A DNA stretch of 64,000 nucleotides from Blastomyces gilchristii SLH14081 (lineage: Eukaryota; Ascomycota; Eurotiomycetes; Onygenales; Ajellomycetaceae). The position numbers were made by a program, and so were the translations under genes. Positions 1 to 12,690 of this stretch are shown one piece after another. Positions within the stretch are counted from its first letter, which is position 1. The number at the start of each line of letters is the position of its first letter. The notes beneath the pieces are model-generated. The model saw only the letters and a list, made by a program, of their open reading frames with translations. It was not told where the DNA came from and searched no databases. The DNA is taken from assembly GCF_000003855.2 (NCBI RefSeq), contig NW_003101650.1:133054-197053 (forward strand), read 5' to 3'.

Positions 1-2
1 TT

Positions 3-2840
3 CTTTATAAACAGAATAAAACCTTATATCTTATATATCTCAATGATATTCTAGTCTTTTCAAACTTATACAACAAATATCTGAAGTATCTTGATAAAGT
101 GCTTATAACTCTGATAGAGTATAAGCTCTATATTAAATTAATAAAGTGTGTGTTTGAAATAAAAGAGTTGAAGTTCATAGAATATATAGTGAGTGATGAC
201 TGTATACACTTCATTCTGAAGAAATTGAATATTATAGTGAATTAACTACAGCTGAGAAACATGCATTATATATAATAGTTTCTTAAGTTAGTCTCATATT
301 ACTATAGATTTATCAAGAGTTTCATACAAATATCTGCATCACTCTCAGATCTCTTAAGAGAAATAAATACAAATCTGTAAAAGAAGAAGTTTCATTCAAT
401 TATCTAAAATGTCACATGTGAAGAGACTTTTCTCATACTGAGAGAATGTATAATAACATTCTCAGTACTTATTCAATCAGATTATAATAAACCTTTCTAC
501 ATTGAGATAGATACATTTGAATGAGCTATCAAAGACACTCTTCTACAGATGAGTAAGAACAGCAAGCTGCATCTGATAATATATGATGATAGAAAACTAT
601 CAGACATTAAGCTCAATTACTCAGTGTATGAAAAGAAATTGCTAGTAATTAAGTATGCACTGATATTATGAGATAGATATATTAATAATGAGTATATGAC
701 AACAGTGATTACAGATCACAAAAGTCTCATCTATCTATAATTAATAATAAAACCTTTCAAATACTTAGCACATTGAATCTCAGAGTTTCAAGTGTATAAT
801 CTTCATATCAAATACTAAAAGAAATCAGACACTGTGATGTCTGATATAATTAGTCACAGACTTGATTTCATAAGTGAGAGTTCTGTGAACCAGATATAAG
901 AGACATTTATATTAAATATGCTAAGAGAATGTAAGAAATCAGAATAAGTGAACATTATAATCTCTCACTTGAAGAATGATAAGATGTTGAATGATAAGTG
1001 TCTCACAAGAGTAGTAGAAGAGATGCTTTCAAACTTCAAGCTGAGAAAATTGAAAAATAATGTTGTGCTTTACTGTGATCTAGAATATACAGAAGCTTTC
1101 TATCTAGAATCTTTATTTAGACATGACTTAATAACTCATATATACAAGGAATTTGATCACTTAGAAAGCTCTGAACTCATGAATATACTTGAATCAAGAG
1201 TATACTGATCAAACATGACTGAGAACATTCAGATGTATACTCATGAGTGCCTGAATTGCCAGATTACAAAAGAATCTAAGAAAGAGTTAGAATATAAGAA
1301 AGTATAATATCAGATGAAGTGTATAATACAACTGTTTAAATAATGAGAAATGAATCTCATAGACATATTACTGCAGACATTAAATAAAAATTAATGAATA
1401 ATCACTGCTATTGATTACACTACTGACTGGCCAGTTGTGAAAGCAGTTTCAGAGGTGATAGAGAAGATGATGATGAAGTTTCTACATAATAAGATCTATG
1501 TTAACTATGAAATACTGCATGAGATTCTAACTAATAACAGTGTGAATCTCATAGAAGAAGCAGTGAGACATTTTATAAGTCAGTTACAAATAAGATATTA
1601 TAGAACAATACTATATTATTCATGAATGAACAGAAAGATAGAACACTTGAATAAAATCTTGAGCAATATGCTGATGAAATATCTAGTGAGTAAGTCTACA
1701 AGACTATGAGATGAATATCTTGAGCAGGTGCTACTAGTTACACGGATTTGACAGCATGCAGTCTCTAAGTATTCATCATTCTATCTGTTGTATGAATTGC
1801 ATCCGCGCATTCTGAAGAATGCTTCAAAAAAGATGAGAGAGAGAACAGCAGTTACAGATGCAGCAGTAGCAGTTGTGAACACAACAGTTGCAGACACAGA
1901 ATCAAGATTGAAAGAGATCAGTCATGTATATATAAAAGTGAATGAGTTACTTCTGAATCAAGCAATTCAATTGAAAAGAATACAAGACTCACTAGTTAAG
2001 AAATTGAGTCTCAAGATAAGAATGTGAGTTCTCATATATAATGAGAGTTCTGAGAAGTTTCAACCTAGATGATTTGAGTTATATAAAATACTTAAATCAC
2101 ATTCTCTGAGAATATATACATTGAAAGAATCAGAGAGACAAGTCTTATACAACTTAATCAATAATTCATAACTTATGAAAGCAAAGATATAAGACTTAAG
2201 TGAATTATAATTATTCATAGCACTATTATCAGTATTGAAAAAGAAGAGACTTATAATTGAAAAGTCTCATAAAGTAAGAGAAATCATAGATACTTATAAA
2301 TCAGATAATCTCACTTATTCTGATCTTTTCACAATTATAAGAAAAGAATAAGAAGAAATGAAGAAATCAGATGAATATTATACTCTGATAAGTAATAAGA
2401 CTGTAGCTGATCATATAATAACACACTACAGACAGTGAGTGTAATACAGTAAAGAGCAGTCTCAAAGCAGCAGACTTATACATAGATTAGATTACAGAAG
2501 AAAAAGAAATTCAGAGTTGAATTCAACTGTTTACATCAGTTCAATCATGAAGATCACAGAGAATAAACTATCTGAAATATTTACAGATATGTGAGATTAA
2601 GCTATCTCAACTTCTGAGAACACTCAGAGATTGAGTGAGATTAATTTCAATGAGCTGTTCACTGTAGTGATCTGAACAGGTGAAGAGAGACAGTATAATA
2701 CATGAGACAGAATTATAAAAGATGAAAGCTGCTGAATCTAGTCACTAAATACTGTATTATATAGAGATCATGTAAGAGTAGTGACTAGTAGATAAAGAAA
2801 AAGTGTAAGAAAAGAAAAGAAATAATGAATTGATTATCAA
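3..2840 (+). pseudogene. family A pol remnant (RT end, RNase H, integrase)
   Basis: One reading frame can be followed for about 2.8 kb through many TGA (former Trp) and TAA/TAG stops. The RT active-site box reads YLNDILVFS at 36-62, so the first catalytic Asp of YLDD has become Asn. RNase H follows (ITDHKSLIYL region near 710-740). The integrase has an H-H-C-C finger near 1130-1265, Asp1 at 1413 (DYTTDWP), Asp2 changed to Asn at 1533 and the catalytic Glu kept at 1641. An LLYELHPRI motif typical of this lineage is near 1780. The largest uninterrupted pieces are only 60-90 codons. The coordinates mark the recognisable span, not an ORF. Confidence 0.85.
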
Positions 2841-4899
2841 TTATAAGAGTCAGCTGTAAAAGATGAATGTTATTATATATACTTTATTCATTTTCATATG
2901 TCACATGTTTAATCTATTTTCAACATCACATCACCTGAAAAACACTAAAAATAAAGGAAATCTCAAAACTCAAGATTCATAAGAGATTTAAGAACTGCAA
3001 GTCACTCTTATAACAACACTGTGTATATCTTTGATTTCTCTATCACTCTGCATACAACATTAATGTCATTTATCACAAGATTGACTGAAATGCCAATATA
3101 GAAATGTGTATGTGTATGTGTAGAGAAATTGAAGAAGAGTGTAAGACCTGCAGAATCAAAAGCCAGGACAGAGAGAGTGAAGATAGAAGAAATGAAAGAA
3201 GAAAATACAGAACTGAATGAATAATAATGAGAGTCACTCAGTGCTGAATGCTTATAACTCAGTGTATGTACAATCTTTCTCACAGAGAAGAGAGAGAAAG
3301 TGACAGAAGAAGCTTAAGAATGAAAGAGAGTAGTCTTAGTAGTATTATTATCTTCAATTAGAATGGCCTCTGATGCTGAAGCAACTAAGAATTATTATTA
3401 GTGTATAAAAATTGCAAAATCAGAGATAGAAATAGTTACTGAATAAACACTTACTGATCTTAGAGTTGTATATGTAATTACAACATATATAAGGCTTCTC
3501 AGAAAGAGAGAGAGAGACACAGAGAAATGTAGAAAGCAGAATATAGTATGTAAACAGCTCATTCTTATAATAATATCTCAGATAAGATATACAAGTCTTA
3601 TATTTATGAGTATAAAAGAGTACAATATTTATATTCTCATTTCTGAAAACATAGATATTCTTCATCTGTATCACAAAGTCAGATAATAAATGTCAAAGAA
3701 TAGACTGATACAGATTAATTATTCTAAAGATATTTATCAGAGTGAATATACTCACAATATTGAATTTAACAGTTATGAAAAGTTTCTTAGTATCTGTGAA
3801 TATCATGACTTCATATATAGCAAAACTCATAACAATTTTCTCTAAGAACAGAAAAATCAGTGTCAGAAAGAAAAGATGAAAAGAAAAAGACTTATAATCT
3901 TAACACTGTTGAGAAGAAGAGTGATTCTCTGATATAAATGAATAATTATCTTATTATAAATATTTAAAATAAACATAATAATCAGTGTCTGTGACTGAGC
4001 TTTAGATCATTGTGTTATACACAGTCTTCATATAATAAATCATTCTAGAAGTCAGTAAGAAGAGTGAGAGTGTACACACTGATAAACATGATTCATTAAG
4101 TCTATGCAACATCTTCTTAAAACAGAGAGAACTGATAATGAAAGCAGAGACAGTAAAATCAGAGAGAGCAGAAGTAGTGAAAGTGAGAGTCACAGAAACA
4201 GAAGTAGCGGGAGCGGGAGAATCAGACACAGAGGCAGGTGTAGAAGATTGAGAGACAGTGACAGAAGAAATAGAGAAGAACGCGGGAGACTCAGTCATAT
4301 ATAACATGAGCAATTTCTTCATTATTGTATTCTTCAAGTTCTTGATCAATGATTTAACATTGAGTTCACTATCATTGATGAACATGAATCTGTCAACATA
4401 TGAAGATTCTACATGAATAAAAACAAATATCAGCATCTGCATTCATGCAAAATTGTGCCAGAAAACATGATCAGAAACTCACTGAGAAGAAAAATAGTTG
4501 AGAATGTATAAGAAGATAAAGAAGATGTGTTATTCATAGTAATACATTCTGGTGATTGTTAGAAGATAAACAAGTTCTGATCATATACATTTCACAATGT
4601 GTTACACTTACTGCTAATGAACTGCCTGGTATGAGCACTATGATAATACTTATTATGAGAATGAGAGGTCATTGCCAGAAACATGTACAATGTGATAGAT
4701 AAATGAATAGAAGGTATTGAACAGAAGAAGAAACAGTAATCTTGAATAAGATGATAATAATGTTTGATGATAATAATGATAGAGAAGATGGTTGAAGAAT
4801 GAGAAAAGTTAGTGAATGAGTGATGTAATATAGTGAAAGTTTCTTTGTGAGGGCGTACAACATGGTCACGTGAGCGTGACTGAATCTGATGAGGGAGAA
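2841..4899 (+). other. family A 3' extension between integrase and LTR
   Basis: About 2 kb of sequence after pol is conserved in every family A copy here. Coding potential exists on both strands and I cannot settle which is real. On the plus strand, about 4597-4860, a frame reads with only TGA and TAA interruptions and includes RYW-TEEE followed by an acidic run and RKVSEW, which looks like a SANT/Myb-like helix. On the minus strand there are Ser-rich ORFs (4002-4442) and a Cys-containing ORF (3420-3674), both also present in other copies. The polypurine tract ends at 4899. Confidence 0.55.
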
Positions 4900-5074
4900 T
4901 GTGATTCAGAAGAATGTACAACTGTCGGATAATAATGCAGCCGCTTCTGAACTTGCTTATGAGTATAAAGGGGCTATAGCGGCCACTAATTAATTTAGTG
5001 TACGATATCATGATATATAAGAAGCCGGCGTACGCCTGTAATCGTACGCTGGCTCAAGCAACCTTTGAATCACA
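4900..5074 (+). repeat. family A 3' LTR of A-I
   Basis: The 175-bp LTR starts TGTGATTC and ends GAATCACA, a perfect 8-bp terminal inverted repeat, directly after the purine tract GAGGGAGAA. It keeps several CG and GG steps (GCCGGCGTACG near the end), so it is much less mutated than the element body. It abuts a MITE that lacks its own first ~10 bases, so no TSD can be read. Confidence 0.9.
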
Positions 5075-5570
5075 GCTGGAATCATGAATTTCACATTTGA
5101 TCTCATTTGGTCTGGTCTCATACATTTCTTGGCGTGAATCCTGCTGGGACTAATTATTAAATAAACATGCAAAGTGACTATATATCAGATCTCAAAATGA
5201 AATCATGACTTGAAAAAAATGAGAAAGTGATTTCATTTAGTCTCATTTAGTCTCATTCTTGACATAAAGTTACTATTTTTAGACATTTTAAGGTTTTTTT
5301 TAGACTATTTTTAATTTTTTAAAAAGTAACACTTTTTGATAACACTCAAATGAGATTTAAAGTCATTTAAAGCAATAAAAATAATTTAAATTGAGAAGTG
5401 AAAATCATGATTCTATTTGAAAAATGTGACAAGAGTAGATAGTAAGTTTCACTGAGATAGTATAAGACTACTATCTAATGTTAGAACTGTGTAATGAAAT
5501 CTGTCAAATTGGCAATGAGACTATCAAAAATTCTGGTCCTGATCTCAGACACAGTCACACAGTCAGTCTA
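5075..5570 (+). mobile_element. MITE M1 (hAT-like), 5' end truncated
   Basis: This copy matches the full-length MITEs at 43526-44031 and 56972-57477 but lacks the first ~10 bases (TAGACTGGCC). The right end CAGTCTA is at 5564-5570. No transposase is encoded. The left neighbour is an A LTR and the right neighbour is the A 3' region, so the element has no TSD and sits at a recombination junction. Confidence 0.85.
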
Positions 5571-6979
5571 TGTACAAGTCTCATATCTGTGAGTGTAAAA
5601 GAGTACAATATTCATATTCTTATTTCTGAAAATATGAATATTCTTCATCTGTACTATGAAGTCAGATAATAAATATCAAAGAATAGACTGATACAGATCA
5701 ATCATTTCAAAGATATTTATCAGAGTGAATGTATCTGCAATATTGAATTTAACAGTCATGAAAAGTTTCTTAATATCTGTGAATATCATGACTTCATGTA
5801 CAGTAAAACTCATAATAATTTTCTTTTTTAAGAACAGAAAAATCAGCATCAGAAAGAAAAGATGAAAAGAAAAAGACTTATAATCTTAACACTGTTAAAG
5901 AGAGAAGTGATTCTCTGATATAAATGAATAATTATCTTATTATAAATATTTAAAATAAATATAATAATCAGTGTCTGTGACTGAGCTTTAGATAGTTATA
6001 TTATACACAGTCTTTGTATAATAAATTGTTCTAGAAGTTAGTAAGAAAGATAAGAGTATACACACTGATAAACATAATTTATTAAGTCTATACAACATCT
6101 TCTTGAAACAGGGAGAGCTGATAATGAAAGCAGAGATGATAAAATCAGAGAGAGTAGAAGTAGCAGAAGTAAGAGTTACAGAAACAGAGATAGCAGAAGC
6201 AGGAGAATCAGACATAGAGATAAGTGTAGAAGATTGAGAGAGAGCAGTACAGAAAGAAGTAATAGAAGAGATAGAAGAGAATATAGAAGACTCAGTTATA
6301 TATAATATAAGTAATTTCTTTATTATCACATTCTTCAAGTTCTTAATCAATGATTCAATATTGAATTCACTATCATTGATAAATATGAATCTGTCAACAC
6401 ATGAAGATTCTATACAAATAAAAACAAATATATCAGCATCTGCATTTATATAAATTTGTGTCAGAAAACATGATCAGAAGCTCACTGAGAAGAAAAAACA
6501 GTCAATGATATATAAGAAGATGAAGAAGATGTGTCATTCATAATTATACATTCTGATAATCATTAGAAGATAAACAAGTTCTGATTATATTTCTCAATGT
6601 ATTACACTTACTGCTAATGAACTGTCTGATATAAGTACTATAATGATACTTATTATGAGAACAGAGAACCATTGCCAGAAATATGTACAATATAATGAAT
6701 AGATAGATAGAAAGAGTTGAATAGAAGAAAGAGATAGAAATCTTGAATGAGATAATGACATTTAATAATAATAATGATGAAGAAGATGATTGAAGAATGA
6801 GAAGAGTTAGTAAATAAGTGATATAATATAGTGAAAGTTTCTTTGTGAGAGTGTACACAGAACACTAGCTGAATCAGAGATAGATTACAGAATTGTGAAC
6901 ACTAGTGACATGCTAATCTGCATGAAGCTAGAACAGATATCATGATTATATGAGTGTGACTGAATCTGATAAGAGAGAA
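5571..6979 (+). mobile_element. family A 3' region, tandem unit 1
   Basis: This is a copy of the A 3' extension (compare 30541-31937 in A-II), starting inside it just right of the MITE. It ends with the purine tract AAGAGAGAA before the LTR. It is strongly mutated. Minus-strand Ser-rich ORFs (5988-6350, 6544-6858) match those in other copies, but their status as genes is doubtful. Confidence 0.8.
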
Positions 6980-7147
6980 TGTGATTTGAAAGAATGTACA
7001 ACTGTCAGATAATAACACAGCTGCTTCTGAACTTGCTTACAAATGTAAAGAGAGTCATAGCAGTCACTAATTAATTTAGTATATAATATATAAGAAGCTG
7101 GTGTACATCTGTAATTATACACTGACTCAAGCAATCTTTGAATCACA
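6980..7147 (+). repeat. family A LTR, tandem unit 1
   Basis: A 168-bp LTR (TGTGATTT...GAATCACA) in fully mutated form: the CG, CC and GG steps of the 23815 copy are almost all changed by transitions. It is followed at once by gag sequence of family B, so this A copy had inserted into a B gag gene. Confidence 0.9.
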
Positions 7148-7858
7148 ATTTCATCTTAATCTAAGTCAGTATAATACTTATAAGATATGAGTAATATACA
7201 CTGTCAATTTTCTTGAAGATATCTCTGCAACTACTTAAGCTATTAAGAAGAGAGAGCTTAAGTATATCAATACTGCTATAACTTGAGAAGAATTCAAGAA
7301 CTTTCTACTGAATTAAATTGAAGATTACTATAACTGCAGCTTCATAGTAATACAGTGATTCAACTTATTATATTAGTAAGATAATAAGAATTCTTTTAAT
7401 TTCAATATAAGATTTGAAGAATATTGAGAGAAATTAACTGATAATTTAAATTAATTAAAAACACAGCTTTATCTCATGAAGCTGACTTATAAGATATGAA
7501 TAATAATATCACAGTATCAGAGTTTATTAATTAATTATACTGAGCTTGTTAATCTGACTTTCTGAATCTATTTGAATAATCAATTCTCTGAGAAAAAGAC
7601 TAATAAGATCTCTTCTAAGTAATTAATAATAAGATCTAAACAGCACTATGATAACTTCAGTGTGAAGAAAGTAAAGAAGAATTTCAAGTATTCTAATTCT
7701 TCACTCACTGTGAAGAAATATTAAAAAAGATTTAATAAAGATCTCTGTTTCAACTGTGAAGCTGATAATTATTATATCAGTGATTATAAGAAGCTGAAGA
7801 AGAAAAGAAACTGAGAAGATATCTTTTCAAAGTTAACTTCTCTTCTGATAAATATATC
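7148..7858 (+). pseudogene. family B gag fragment, tandem unit 1
   Basis: The sequence matches B gag at 55030-55742. The C-terminal zinc knuckle is visible near 7740-7790 (CFNCEADNYYISDY, where the His and last Cys have become Tyr), followed by a Lys-rich stretch. The N-terminal part is missing because the A LTR interrupts it. Many TGA and TAA stops make it nonfunctional. The fragment ends at AATATATC, where the next MITE begins. Confidence 0.8.
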
Positions 7859-8364
7859 TAGACTGGCTGCTGAGATCATGAATTTCATGTTTAATTTCAT
7901 TTAATCTGATCTCATACATTTCTTGATGTGAATCCCGCTGGGACTGACTATTAAAAAAACAGATAAAGTGACTATATATTAGATCTTAAAATGAAACCAT
8001 GACTTGAAAAAAATGAGAAAGTGATTTCATTTGATCCCATTTAGTCTCATTCTTGGCATAAAGTTACTATTTTTAGACATTTTAAGGTTTTTTTTAGAGT
8101 ATTTTTAATTTTTTAAAAAGTAACACTTTTTGATAATGCTTCAATGAGATTTAAAGTCATTTAAAGCAATAAAAATAATTTAAATTGAGAAGTGAAAATC
8201 ATGATTCTATTTGAAAAATGTGACAAGAGTAGACAGTAAGTTTCACTGAAATAGTATGAGACTACTATCTAATGTTAGAACTGTGTAATGAAATCTGTTG
8301 AATTGACAATGAGACTATCAAAAATTCTGGTTCTGATCTCAGATATGATTACATAGTCAGTCTA
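7859..8364 (+). mobile_element. MITE M2 (hAT-like), chimeric flanks
   Basis: Full length (506 bp) from TAGACTGG to CAGTCTA. The left flank is B gag, ending in the same octamer AATATATC that flanks M3. The right flank is the A 3' region, as for M1. The flanks therefore do not match, which points to recombination between a MITE in A and a MITE in B rather than a direct insertion. Confidence 0.9.
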
Positions 8365-9770
8365 TATACAAGTCTCACATCTGTGAGTGTAAAAGAGTAC
8401 AATATTCATATTCTTATTTCTGAAAATATGAATATTCTTCACCTGTACTATGAAGTCAGATAATAAATATCAAAGAATAGACTGATACAGATCAATTATT
8501 TCAAAGATATTTATCAGAGTGAATATATCTATAATATTGAATTTAACAGTCATGAAAAGTTTCTTAATATCTGTGAATATCCTGACTTTATGTACAGTAA
8601 AACTCATAATAATTTTCTTTAAAAACAGAAAAATCAGCATTAGAAAGAAAAGATGAAAAGAAAAAGACTTACAATCTCAACACTGTTGAAGAGAGAAGTG
8701 ATTCTCTGATATAAATGAATAATTATCTTATTATAAATATTTAAAATAAATATAATAATCAGTGTCTGTGACTGAGCTTTAGATAGTTATATTATACACA
8801 GTCTTTGTATAATAAATTGTTCTAGAAGTTAGTAAGAAAGATAAGAGTATACACACTGATAAATATAATTTATTAAGTCTATACAACATCTTCTTGCAAC
8901 AGGGAGAGCTGATAATGAAAGCAGAGATGATAAAATCAGAGAGAGTAGAAGTAGTAGAAGTGAGAGTTACAGAAACAGAGATAGCAGAAGCAGGAGAATC
9001 CGACACAGAGATAAGTGTAGAAGATTGAGAGAGAGTAGTACAGAAAGAGGTGACAGAAGAGATAGAAGAGAATATAGAAGACTCAGTCATATATAATATA
9101 AGTAATTTCTTTATTATCACATTCTTCAAGTTCTTAATCAATGATTCAATATTGAATTCACTATCATTGATAAATATGAATCTGTCAACACATGAAGATT
9201 CTATATAAATAAAAACAAATATATCAGCATCTGCATTTATATAAAATTATGTCAGAAAACATGATCAGAAGCTCACTGAGAAGAAAAAACAGTTAATAAT
9301 ATATATGAAGATGAAGAAGATGTGTCATTCATAATCATACATTCTGATAATTATTAGAAGATAAACAAGTTCTGATTATGTTTCATAATGTATTATACTT
9401 ACTGCTAATGAACTGTCTGATATAAGTACTATGATAACACTTGTTATGAGAACAGAGAATCATTGCCAGAAATATGTATAATATAATAGATAGATAGATA
9501 GAAAGAGTTGAAGAGAAGAAAGAGATAGAAATCTTGAATGAGATAATAATATTCAATAATGATAATAATGAAGAAGATGATTGAAGAATGAGAAAAGTTA
9601 GTAAATAAGTAATATAATATAGTGAAAGTTTCTTTGTGAGAGTGTACACAGAACACTAGCTGAATCAGAGATAGATCACAGAATTGTGAACACTAGTAAC
9701 ATGCTAATTTACATAAAGCTAGAATGAACATTATAATTATATAAGTGTGACTGAATCTGATGAGAGAGAA
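8365..9770 (+). mobile_element. family A 3' region, tandem unit 2
   Basis: Second copy of the A 3' extension, near-identical in extent to 5571-6979 and ending in GATGAGAGAGAA before the LTR. The same minus-strand Ser-rich ORFs recur (8779-9141, 9383-9649). The two units differ mainly by scattered transitions, so they mutated partly independently after duplication. Confidence 0.8.
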
Positions 9771-9938
9771 TGTGATTTGAAAGAATGTACAACTATCAGA
9801 TAATAACACAGCCACTTCTGAACTTGCTTATAAATGTAAAGAGAGTCATAGCAGTCACTAATTAATTTAGTATATAATATATAAGAAGTCAGTGTACATC
9901 TGTAATTGTACACTGACTCAAGCAATCTTTGAATTATA
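9771..9938 (+). repeat. family A LTR, tandem unit 2
   Basis: A 168-bp LTR starting TGTGATTT; its end GAATCACA has decayed to GAATTATA. It is followed by the same B gag junction as the LTR at 6980-7147, which confirms that the two are copies of one insertion. Confidence 0.88.
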
Positions 9939-10018
9939 ATTTCATCTTAATCTAAGTCAGTATAATACTCATAAGATATCAGTAATATACACTGTCAATT
10001 TTCTTAAAGATATCTCTG
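9939..10018 (+). pseudogene. family B gag fragment, left of nested B insertion
   Basis: These 80 bases match the start of the gag fragment at 7148 and run into CTCTG (10014-10018). The same gag sequence resumes after a second CTCTG at 20555-20559, so this is the left edge of the target site of the minus-strand B element. Confidence 0.85.
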
Positions 10019-10551
10019 TGTAACGTGGCGGAACCGAAGCAGTGGCTAGTTAGCGGCGACATGTAGAGGTAGTTGTTTAGAAAGCTGTATAAGTGAGCTT
10101 GACTATCTTGCTTGAATAGTGAGCTTGTAGGCTACAGAGTTATTGCAAGAATATCACAGATATAATACTTAGTATACTAAGAAGATTGTATAAGATACAC
10201 AGTAACTCTTGTATATATTTCAGTAGAAGAAAAATGAATCACTGACTTCTTTGATAAGAAGTCAGCATCTAGCTATTCTATATAAATAATAAGTGAATAC
10301 TCTTCTTCTATTTCATAAGTGAGAATAGCTGAAGTGATACCTCAGCAGTATCTCATTGTCAAGAAAGAGTAATCTGCTAATCTTATATAGAAGCAGAGTT
10401 CTTATATTTATTAATTGAATCTTTCTATGATATATCTGAATAATATCATAGAGTGATTGAAAACTGATTTGAATAAAATGAAATCATTCACATGAAAGCA
10501 ATGAGCTGTATGAAATTATAACAGAGTCTTGACACAGTCAGAAGTATAATA
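10019..10551 (-). repeat. family B 3' LTR of B-minus
   Basis: A 533-bp LTR, the same length as the one at 36214-36746. The first ~60 bases keep normal GC content (TGTAACGTGGCGGAACCG), then the rest is strongly mutated. Its last 20 bases differ from those of the partner LTR (20535-20554) only by transitions that remove CC, GG and CG steps and a few CA steps. Confidence 0.9.
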
Positions 10552-12690
10552 ATACTCTTCTTTTTAAAAGCATAGTTCTGATATTCTTAAGATTACTAGA
10601 TTAGAAATTATCTTTATTATATAGCAATGATTGTCAACTGATTTGACAGTATATATACTACACATGATATAAAGAAATAGATGAGTTTTTCTGCTAACTG
10701 TGTAGATCTTTCTTTCTCATCTTCATTTAAATCAAACATGTGATAAGTGAGTTTCTTATATATTAATTTGAAATGTGAAAAATATGATTAATAAGTAACT
10801 TACAGATCTTTCAATATATTCTGTTCTATATATGAAATTCTCTGCAAAAGTGATGTATTTTTAGAGACAAAGTTAACAGTAGTGACAGGATTTTTTGAAA
10901 AGATCTTCTCTCTCTGTAACACATTCTTCTTCCCTTCTTCTCATCTGTAATAGTGAGTGCATGAGAGCATTATTCTTGAGAGATAATAAGAGACTTATTC
11001 TGATGTTTTCTAGTGAGTAAACATCTTCATGATGCAGCTGCAGCCTCCGTGACTGTCAAGAAAGCCAGATTGAAGGTAGTAATGTTAATGAGCTGCAGAA
11101 GCACTGCTCTCATTGTCACACCTTCTTCTACTTCTCTTGCAGCTGTGACAGTAGTTGCTGTATCTTGCAGTGAGATGTCATCCCTTCTACTGATCAGTGT
11201 GTCTGTGTTCAGTTCATTTCCTATCTCTCTCACTGCCATTGCAATGCCGCCCTCTCTCTCAGTTAATACAGTGATATATGACCTCATGTGATCATTCAGA
11301 GAGAAACTCAGAAAGAGCTTGATTTCAGAGACAGTGACTCTGAGAAGCTCAATCTGTAGTTTCTCTTTCACAGCACACTTGAGCTCTACTCAGACTACTA
11401 CTGAGTTGAGTCTACAGAGTTCTGCAGTTTCTTTATCTTCTCTCTGTGAGAAGGCTCTGATACAATCTCTGACTGACACTACTACTTATCTACACTGTGT
11501 TAAACAGCTGAAGAAGAGAAGAATTTTATATATCTATCTCTTCTCTTACTCTTATTATTTTTATTATATCTGTAATAATGACTTCTGTCTCTCTATAAGT
11601 ATTATCTTATAGAAAGATATTATATTAGCTCTAATAAAAAGTCTAGATACTTAAGCAGTATAGAGTGAGAATCTTAGAGCTTTAAGTATTGATAGATTCT
11701 GTCAAGACTGAGAAGATTCTTCTCACTTATCTATAAAAGAAGATGAAAGTGTGAATCTCTGAGATGAAAAAACATCTCAGAATGACTGATCTTAAGAAGA
11801 CATCAGCTGACACTGCTATTAAAAGTATTATAGAGATTAATTACTGATTAAAGAGAATCTTACTTTAATTAAAACAGATAACTGAGATACTTTATAAATT
11901 AATAAGTTAATACTTCAAGTATCTCTTATGCTCTTCTACAGCATGCTTCTCTATAATACTACAGTACTAACTTCTCAGCAGATAAAGATACTAGTACTGA
12001 AGACTTTAATAATGAAGAATGAGTTTGATGAGAATGTGATTATTAATAAGTAAACTCTGAGATTTCTCTTTTTACTTTTTCAGTGAGCTATAGCTCTATT
12101 AGAATAGTAGCAGTCTGCAGATTAATAATATTAATCTTTTTATTAATTTTTAATATCTCTTTTCTCTAACTACTTCAGGAATTTTACACTTGTATAGTCT
12201 TATTAAACTTCTAAAAAATTCTTTAAGAGAAAATAGAAGAAGAGTGCTACAAAGTTTATAAGACATCAGCTCATCACTGCAAGATTATCTCTAAAAAACT
12301 CTTTAAGAAAAATGAGAAGTTTTAAGTAGTATTTCTTATTCAATATCTCTAATATATAACAGAACAGTCTCTACTAGCTGTCTTATCACTTATAATCTCT
12401 TTCTCAGCATTTTTCAAATACTTAAGCAGTTCTTATGAAATCTCTGATAATAAATAATCTTCTTATTTAATAAGATATTGAAGCTTACTATAATATATTT
12501 ATTTATTCAATATTTTCTTCATAAGATATTTAATATCACTCTCAATCTTAATATTATTCAGCTGAGATGACTCTGCTGCAGAGTATTACTTATAGAGCTT
12601 TAAATAGAAAATGTGAAAAATAGAATGAATTGATTTCAATTCTGTAAGTAATTTCAACTCATATATTCACTTATTTATCACTTTTATTAC
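10552..12690 (-). other. family B 3' extension, B-minus copy
   Basis: Read on the minus strand, this is the region between chromodomain and 3' LTR of family B, matching 33555-36213. It holds the extra ORF described separately and a conserved perfect hairpin (8-bp stem CTGAGATG, A6 loop, about 11758-11780). The alignment to B-I stops abruptly after TTTTATTAC at 12690, where unrelated GC-normal DNA starts. Confidence 0.75.
11027..11503 (-). pseudogene. family B extra ORF (ORF3), B-minus copy
   Basis: The minus strand has an open frame of 114 codons at 11027-11371 that can be extended upstream through similar sequence to about 11503. The same frame is present at 35245-35700 and, split by a LINE, in B-II. 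Shared residues include QREDKE-AELCRLN, REKL, VTVSEIKL, SRRDDISLQ and a C-terminal hydrophobic helix. The product would be charged and mainly helical. I recognise no family. The opposite-strand Ser-rich ORF at 11013-11612 is probably its shadow, although that frame is also rather open. Confidence 0.5.

Larger units (their letters stand above)
1..5074 (+). mobile_element. Ty3/gypsy family A, copy A-I (3' part only)
   Basis: This is the downstream half of a Ty3/gypsy retrotransposon whose 5' half lies outside the window. The order is reverse transcriptase C-terminus, RNase H, integrase, a 2-kb 3' extension, a purine tract (GAGGGAGAA) and an LTR. It aligns along its length with the complete copy at 23815-32116. 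The domain order RT-RH-IN places it in Ty3/gypsy rather than Ty1/copia. It is heavily mutated and cannot encode a working polyprotein. Confidence 0.9.

Noticed and set aside
4002..4442. Antisense Ser-rich ORFs in family A as host genes (also 5988, 8779, 30949, 41263)
   Set aside because: They are low-complexity, recur in every transposon copy and may mirror sense-strand Glu/Arg-rich sequence. They are mentioned within the 3' extension only.
9939..10018. Direct TSDs for the tandem A LTRs at 6980 and 9771
   Set aside because: The left flanks have been replaced through MITE recombination, so no 4-bp duplication can be read for these LTRs.
11013..11612. Plus-strand ORFs in B-minus as the real gene
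   Set aside because: The frame is Ser/Thr/Leu-rich and opposite to a charged frame with specific conserved motifs, so it is treated as a shadow, though not fully excluded.
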